DNA of 9,654 nucleotides from positions 1-9,654 of the forward strand of contig JALOBQ010000029.1 in the NCBI GenBank assembly GCA_023228185.1, in the 5' to 3' direction. The stretch comes from Candidatus Omnitrophota bacterium (lineage in GTDB: Bacteria > Omnitrophota > Gorgyraeia > Gygaellales > Profunditerraquicolaceae). Shown here piece after piece: positions 4,989 through 9,654 of the stretch. The position numbers were made by a program, and so were the translations under genes. Positions within the stretch are counted from its first letter, which is position 1, and every line of letters starts with the position of its first letter. The notes beneath the pieces are model-generated. The model searched no databases. It saw nothing but the letters and a program-made list of their open reading frames with translations, and was not told where the DNA came from.

Positions 4989-6177
4989 GTTTAATATTTT
5001 TACGCTTGTTTTTTTGTTGGTTCTATTTGCTGGCGTTAGTTTTGTAAGCGCAAGCTTAAAGAGCGTCAAATTCGCTTCTGGCGCGGACGAGGGTTATTAT
5101 TTAAAGTATGCCACTTATTTGGGAGAATATGGTTTAGGCGGGTTAAAAGAGATATTCCAAAATTATTTAGCGAATCAGAACGATTGGCTTTTTCCTAATC
5201 CCTTAAGGATTGGTTTTATAATCATATCCGGATTTTGGCTTAAGCTTTTTGGTTATTCATTTATCAATTTAGCTTATCTCTCGTTAATGTTTTATGTTTT
5301 AACGCTGCTGACAGGATTTTATTATTGCCGGAAATTCTTTGGCCAAATTAGTGGGCTTTTATTTACTTTGCTTTTAGCTTTTTCGCCGCTTCATCTGGCG
5401 ATGGCAAGGCGTGCCCTTGTTGAGAGCGCGGTGGCATTTTTTTCTTTGTTTTTATTCTGGTCTTTTTGGGATTACTTGCAGGATAAAAGCAAAAAGAAAC
5501 TTATTCTTTTTATTTTTATCTTCGCTTTTAGCATATTGGTCAAAGAAACGTTCATTTTATTTTCTTTATTTTTCATAATCTATCTGGCTTATAAAAATTA
5601 TATCTTAAAAGAGAAAGTCTATTTAAAGGAATATTGTTTTGTAATATTTGCGCCGTTATTTATCAGCGGCCTGATTTATTTATCTTTAGGCTGCGCAGGG
5701 TACCTATTAAGCACCGTAAAAATAATCTTAAATTCTCCGGCGAATAATCTTTACGCTTTGAATTTTGGTTCTGGGCCATGGTTTCGTTATTTGATCGACT
5801 ATATGCTGCTCTCACCGTTTGTGCTGATTTTGGCAATCGGTTTTATAGCGGCAAATTTCTTTGAAACAAAGAATAATCGAATAGCTGTTTATTTTTCTTT
5901 GGTGATTATTTTGGGGTTGTTCTTTTTTAACTTTTTTACCAAGAATGTGCGTTACGTAATTTTTCTTGACGCGCCTATTCGATTATTGGCAGTTTTAGCT
6001 TTAGGCAAAATTACTCAGAGGGTTTTTCCTCTACGCGCCAATGTTTGGATCTTTGCGATAGTAATTTGTTTATCATTTTTTGATTGTTTAAATTTTCAGC
6101 GGTTTTTTATCTTCTATAATATCTATGATCCGGTAAGTTTTCTTTTACTTCAAGCCAGCCATATTATCCCGTTTTAA
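4969..6177 (+). CDS. Multi-pass membrane glycosyltransferase, GT39/PMT-like (GT-C fold)
   Basis: A 402-residue integral membrane protein with about ten hydrophobic segments (roughly 9-29, 82-98, 100-119, 127-146, 152-170, 177-195, 196-212, 222-243, 278-297, 305-323, 333-346, 358-375). After the first helix, the extracytoplasmic loop carries GADEGYYLKYA (38-48); this Asp40-Glu41 pair, then PNPLRIGF (77-84) and ARRALVESA (146-154), match the arrangement in ArnT/PMT-type enzymes that take sugar from a polyprenyl phosphate and transfer it outside the membrane. FTKNVRYVIFLDAPIRLLA (323-341) resembles their later loop. I chose ATG 4969; the upstream in-frame TTG 4960 adds only three residues. It overlaps the GT2 gene by 20 nt, so co-expression is near certain. 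The acceptor (protein, lipid or glycan) is unknown. Phenylalanine-rich composition reflects the membrane helices rather than transfer. Confidence 0.8.
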   Translation: MEKKYFKFNIFTLVFLLVLFAGVSFVSASLKSVKFASGADEGYYLKYATYLGEYGLGGLKEIFQNYLANQNDWLFPNPLRIGFIIISGFWLKLFGYSFINLAYLSLMFYVLTLLTGFYYCRKFFGQISGLLFTLLLAFSPLHLAMARRALVESAVAFFSLFLFWSFWDYLQDKSKKKLILFIFIFAFSILVKETFILFSLFFIIYLAYKNYILKEKVYLKEYCFVIFAPLFISGLIYLSLGCAGYLLSTVKIILNSPANNLYALNFGSGPWFRYLIDYMLLSPFVLILAIGFIAANFFETKNNRIAVYFSLVIILGLFFFNFFTKNVRYVIFLDAPIRLLAVLALGKITQRVFPLRANVWIFAIVICLSFFDCLNFQRFFIFYNIYDPVSFLLLQASHIIPF

Positions 6178-6193
6178 TCATCAATATGGGTAA

Positions 6194-6206
6194 TTGCGTT
6201 TCGCAA
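6194..6206 (+). other. Small hairpin just upstream of uvrA
   Basis: TTGCG (6194-6198) and CGCAA (6202-6206) form a perfect 5-bp stem with a TTT loop, ending nine bases before the uvrA ATG and followed by an A-rich stretch. The A-rich flank on the coding strand is not a terminator tail. It may be incidental. Confidence 0.35.
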
Positions 6207-6215
6207 AAATAAAAA

Positions 6216-9011
6216 ATGCAAAGTGAATTTATTATTATCCGCGGAGCCAGAGAACATAACCTTAAAGGCATTAACCTTGACCTGCCGCGCAATAAACTGA
6301 TTGTCGTTACCGGGCTTTCCGGTTCAGGCAAATCCAGCTTAGCCTTTGATACGATTTACGCCGAAGGCCAGCGCAGGTTTATCGAGAGTCTTTCCAGCTA
6401 TGCCCGCCAGTTTTTAGGCCAGTTAGAAAAGCCGGATGTGGAATTTATTTCAGGGTTATCTCCGGCTATCGCCATCCAGCAGAGGGCGGCTACCGGTAAT
6501 CCGCGCTCTACCGTTGCCACGCAAACAGAGATCTATGATTATATGAGGTTGTTATTTGCCCGCATCGGTAAAATCCATTGTTATCGCTGCGGTAAGCCGG
6601 TAGAAAGGCAATCCGCCCAAGAAATTGTGGAAGCGATATTGAAACTGCCCTTAAATAGCGAGATAAAGATTTTAGCTCCCCTGATTAGCGGCAAAAAAGG
6701 CGAACACCTGGAAATATTTAATCAGATACAGAAGGCAGGCTTCATACGTTGCCGGGTTGATGGTAAATTTTATGAATTACCCGCTAAAATCAAGCTCGCC
6801 AGGTATAAAGCGCATACTATTGAAGTAGTAGTTGACCGGCTGACTATAAAAGCGCAAATGAAAAAGAGGCTAACTGATTCAGTGGAGACTGCACTTTTCA
6901 CGTCAAAAGGCCGTTTGATTATTTCGGGTTCCGGGATACCGGATACGGTTTTCAGCGAGCAATACGCCTGCGCGGATTGTCAGATAAGTTACGCTGAAAT
7001 GCAGCCGCGCGTGTTTTCATTTAATTCTCCTTACGGAGCGTGCCCTGAGTGCAATGGTTTAGGCGTAAAGCTTGAATTTGACGTTAATTTGATTATTCCG
7101 GATAAAAATAAAAGTATTAATCAGGGCGCGATTGCCTGTTGGAAGCGCGGCGGCCGCGGGTATATACTTTATTACCGTTGGTTGATCCGGGAATTATCCG
7201 CGAGCTTGAAATTCAGCCTGGATGCGCCATTTAAATCGCTTAGTAAAAAAACGCAGAAAGAGATACTCTATGGTTGCGACAAGATTATCGGCAGTAAAGC
7301 CTATGAAGGGGTGATCCCGCATCTAAAAAGGTTGTTTAACCAGTCAGACAGCGATTATCTTAAAGAAGAGATAAGCAAATTTATGTCTACATCGGCTTGC
7401 CCGCTTTGTCATGGAGCACGCCTTAAAAGTTCAAGCCTTGCCGTAAGAATAAACCAGAAAAATATCTGGGAGGTGAGCCGTTATTCTGTGGCGGCCGCGT
7501 TTGATTTTTTCAATCACCTTAAATTGACTACTGAAGAAGAGTTAATCGCCCGCCAGTTGCTTAAAGAGATTTCTCAAAAACTAAAATTTTGTATCGATGT
7601 TGGTTTGGATTATCTGACCCTGGATAGAAAAAGCGCTTCACTTTCCGGAGGAGAAGCTCAAAGGATACACCTGGCTACGCAGGTTGGCTCGGGTTTAGTG
7701 GGAGTAATTTATGTCCTTGATGAACCGAGTATTGGTTTGCACCAGAAGGATAACGAAAAATTACTGGCTACGCTTGAAAGATTAAGGGATTTGGGCAATA
7801 CCTTAATTGTCGTTGAACATGATGAAGCGACCATTCGCAGGGCTGATTATCTAGTTGACCTTGGCCCGGGAGCGGGTAACTTTGGCGGTGAGGTAATTTT
7901 CTCCGGCAACGGTAAGGAATTATTAAAGAGCAGAGATTCTTTAACTGCGCGTTACTTAAATGGCCTCTCGCAAATCGCTTTACCGCCAAACAGGCAGGAT
8001 TGGCGCAAGAAAAAATGCCTGGAAATTATCAATGCTTGCGAACATAATCTTAAAGGTATCGATGTTAAATTTCCCCTGGGGACATTCACGGTTGTTACGG
8101 GAGTTTCCGGTTCAGGTAAATCCACATTGGTTAATGATATTCTTTACACAGCTTTAAGGCGCAAGCTTTATAAAGTAAATGATACTCCCGGCGCTTTCAG
8201 CCGCCTTAACGGGGTAAATGAGGTTGATCACGTAATTATCGTGGATCAGCTGCCTATCGGGCGGACGCCGCGCTCGAATCCGGCGACTTACACGGGGCTC
8301 TTTAGCCATATTCGTGAAATTTTCGCGCAGCTTCCTGAGGCGCGCAGCCGTGGGTATAAACCGGGGAGGTTTTCTTTTAACGTTAAAGGAGGCAGGTGCG
8401 AAGCCTGCAGTGGCGACGGAATTAGGAAAATTGAAATGCATTTTCTGCCGGATGTTTATGTGAAATGCGACGTTTGCAAAGGATCAAGATTTGGCGAAGC
8501 GACATTAGAAGTAAAATATAAGGGCCTGTCAATTGCTAATTGCCTGGATTTGACTGTCGAAGAAGCGTTGGATGTTTTTGCCAATATTCCGAAGATTAAG
8601 AATATCCTTAGCTATCTTTATGATGTCGGTTTAGGTTATATTAAGCTTGGCCAGTCCGCGACAACTCTTTCCGGTGGTGAAGCCCAGAGGATCAAACTTT
8701 CTCTGGAATTAAGCAAACGCTCAACCGGAAGAACAGTTTATATTCTTGATGAGCCTACGACTGGTTTGCATTTTGCCGATGTGGCAAAGTTAGTCTCTGT
8801 TTTACAAAGATTGGTTGCCCTCGGCAATACCGTGATTGTTATTGAGCATAATTTAGAAGTAATCAAATGCGCCGATTACATTATTGATTTAGGCCCGGAA
8901 GGCGGAGATAAGGGCGGTGAGGTTGTCGCCGCTTGCAGCCCGGAAGAACTGCTTGATATTAAACGTTCTTACACAGGCCAATTTCTAAAAGATATTCTAG
9001 AAAAGCGTTAG
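6216..9011 (+). CDS. uvrA: Excinuclease ABC subunit A
   Basis: UvrA is the DNA-damage-sensing ATPase of nucleotide excision repair; it dimerises and loads UvrB at lesions. The 931 residues are full length with no frameshift. The first ATPase half has GLSGSGKSS (33-41), the first zinc module with Cys252, Cys255, Cys276 and Cys279, the signature LSGGEAQ (476-482) and Walker B LDEPSIGLH (501-509). The second half has GVSGSGKST (629-637), a zinc module with Cys728, Cys731, Cys751 and Cys754, LSGGEAQ (818-824) and LDEPTTGLH (844-852). Two more CxxC pairs are present (Cys122/125, Cys395/398). The start matches the usual REHNLKGI N-terminus, but no Shine-Dalgarno stands before it; the region is A-rich with a small hairpin. 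It begins 38 nt after the membrane enzyme gene. No uvrB or uvrC is in the window, and no promoter is clear. Confidence 0.98.
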   Translation: MQSEFIIIRGAREHNLKGINLDLPRNKLIVVTGLSGSGKSSLAFDTIYAEGQRRFIESLSSYARQFLGQLEKPDVEFISGLSPAIAIQQRAATGNPRSTVATQTEIYDYMRLLFARIGKIHCYRCGKPVERQSAQEIVEAILKLPLNSEIKILAPLISGKKGEHLEIFNQIQKAGFIRCRVDGKFYELPAKIKLARYKAHTIEVVVDRLTIKAQMKKRLTDSVETALFTSKGRLIISGSGIPDTVFSEQYACADCQISYAEMQPRVFSFNSPYGACPECNGLGVKLEFDVNLIIPDKNKSINQGAIACWKRGGRGYILYYRWLIRELSASLKFSLDAPFKSLSKKTQKEILYGCDKIIGSKAYEGVIPHLKRLFNQSDSDYLKEEISKFMSTSACPLCHGARLKSSSLAVRINQKNIWEVSRYSVAAAFDFFNHLKLTTEEELIARQLLKEISQKLKFCIDVGLDYLTLDRKSASLSGGEAQRIHLATQVGSGLVGVIYVLDEPSIGLHQKDNEKLLATLERLRDLGNTLIVVEHDEATIRRADYLVDLGPGAGNFGGEVIFSGNGKELLKSRDSLTARYLNGLSQIALPPNRQDWRKKKCLEIINACEHNLKGIDVKFPLGTFTVVTGVSGSGKSTLVNDILYTALRRKLYKVNDTPGAFSRLNGVNEVDHVIIVDQLPIGRTPRSNPATYTGLFSHIREIFAQLPEARSRGYKPGRFSFNVKGGRCEACSGDGIRKIEMHFLPDVYVKCDVCKGSRFGEATLEVKYKGLSIANCLDLTVEEALDVFANIPKIKNILSYLYDVGLGYIKLGQSATTLSGGEAQRIKLSLELSKRSTGRTVYILDEPTTGLHFADVAKLVSVLQRLVALGNTVIVIEHNLEVIKCADYIIDLGPEGGDKGGEVVAACSPEELLDIKRSYTGQFLKDILEKR

Positions 9012-9029
9012 ATTTAATTCATAATAAAT

Positions 9030-9654
9030 ATGCGTAAAATATTTTTGATTATTATTATATTATTAATTTCTACGCTTAATCTTTGTGCTGAAGCCGTTGA
9101 TACCGATGAAGCGCTTCTCTTGGGTAAGAAGGCGTTTGAAGATGGTTTTTACGAAGTAAGCATGGGTTTGCTTGAACGTTATTTGACTGGCGCGCCGAAT
9201 CCAACACATATGGCCGATGCAGAACTGCTTATCGCTCAATGTTATTTTCATCAGAATCGTTTTTCTGAGGCTTTAAAGAAACTAGAAGCTCTTGCAAATA
9301 ATTCACAAAGCGCTAATTTGTTGGATGCTGTTTATTATTGGATAGCGGAACTGCATTTTAAAGCAAATGATTTTAATAAAGCTGTCCAGTTTTACAAAAA
9401 GCTTTTATCGGAATTTCCGGCTTCGGCTTACGCGCCTGCCGCCTATTATTCTTTGGGTTGGGTTTTTTCTCAAACGCAGGATTACTCCCAGGCTTTGGAA
9501 AATTTTAAAACATTAGAGAAAAAATTCCCTCGTGAACCTCAAGCTAAAGAAGCGGCTTTCAAAATAATCGAATGCTTGTATCACTTGAAAGATTACGCTC
9601 AATTAAAAGAAAAGATTAAGCCCTATTTTAAACTTTATAACGATGATTCTTTGC
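9030..9654 (+). CDS. Exported TPR protein, 5' part (cut by the window end)
   Basis: The frame from ATG 9030 stays open to the last base, giving 208 residues plus one base; the stop lies outside. The N-terminus MRKIFLIIIILLISTLNLCA is a typical signal peptide with two basic residues, a long hydrophobic core and an AEA cleavage site near residue 22. The Cys19 context (LNLC) is a poor lipobox, so a soluble periplasmic protein is more likely than a lipoprotein. The rest is TPR-like helical pairs: GKKAFEDGFYEVSMGLLERYL (32-52), AQCYFHQNRFSEALKKLEAL (69-88), IAELHFKANDFNKAVQFYKKLLSEFP (104-129), GWVFSQTQDYSQALENFKTLEKKFP (142-166) and ECLYHLKDYAQLKEKIKPYF (177-196). This spacing recalls CpoB/YbgF- and BamD-like envelope scaffolds. 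It starts 18 nt after uvrA with no visible Shine-Dalgarno. The minus-strand frame at 9063-9251 is a shadow of it. Confidence 0.82.
   Translation, partial: MRKIFLIIIILLISTLNLCAEAVDTDEALLLGKKAFEDGFYEVSMGLLERYLTGAPNPTHMADAELLIAQCYFHQNRFSEALKKLEALANNSQSANLLDAVYYWIAELHFKANDFNKAVQFYKKLLSEFPASAYAPAAYYSLGWVFSQTQDYSQALENFKTLEKKFPREPQAKEAAFKIIECLYHLKDYAQLKEKIKPYFKLYNDDSL

Noticed and set aside
6186..6212. Eight-codon reading frame ahead of uvrA as a leader peptide
   Set aside because: No ribosome-binding site, no run of regulatory codons and no attenuator-like pairing; expected by chance.
8154..8441. Minus-strand frame of 95 codons inside uvrA
   Set aside because: It lies wholly within the second ATPase half of uvrA, has no ribosome-binding site and resembles no protein. 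The other minus-strand and shifted frames within real genes are rejected likewise.

Overview
The window reads as a chromosomal stretch of a free-living bacterium: tightly packed genes all on the + strand, short or overlapping junctions, a bacterial UvrA, and a cofactor and amino-acid biosynthesis block. The diaminopimelate aminotransferase route, the TPR proteins, the moderately AT-leaning composition and the small duplicated lysine-rich protein together remind me of uncultured Omnitrophota (former OP3) or a neighbouring lineage. That placement is recollection plus inference; nothing here is a phylogenetic marker I can test by eye.

Layout. 3-389: the 3' end of a TPR protein gene. 390-530: a gene-free spacer holding a composite repeat, with five direct CTNTCAG-type heptamers, thirteen perfect AAAAGC hexamers and three inverted heptamers. 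540-3767: a compact four-gene run, dapL-folK-panC-nadX, whose junctions are 0 nt, a 4-nt overlap and 4 nt, so it is almost certainly one transcript. 3768-3899: a structured spacer with two extended hairpins. 3912-4163: an 83-residue, very basic protein of unknown function made of two copies of one module, with a strong Shine-Dalgarno and a GC-rich terminator-like hairpin after it. 4230-6177: a two-gene glycosylation unit, a DPM1-like GT2 glycosyltransferase overlapping a multi-pass GT-C type membrane glycosyltransferase. 6216-9011: complete uvrA. 9030-9654: the 5' part of an exported TPR protein gene, cut by the window end.

How the genes work together. The biosynthetic run joins lysine/meso-DAP (DapL), folate (FolK), pantothenate/CoA (PanC) and NAD (NadX). 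DapL and NadX draw directly on the aspartate family, and the beta-alanine used by PanC is commonly made from aspartate. The GT2/GT-C pair fits a lipid-linked sugar scheme: the GT2 charges a polyprenyl phosphate on the cytoplasmic side and the membrane enzyme transfers the sugar on the outer side. UvrA is an ordinary repair gene, probably a separate unit or readthrough.

No CRISPR array, toxin-antitoxin pair, recombinase or recognisable defence system was seen. The least explained items are the 83-residue duplicated protein with its structured leader, and the composite repeat upstream of dapL.
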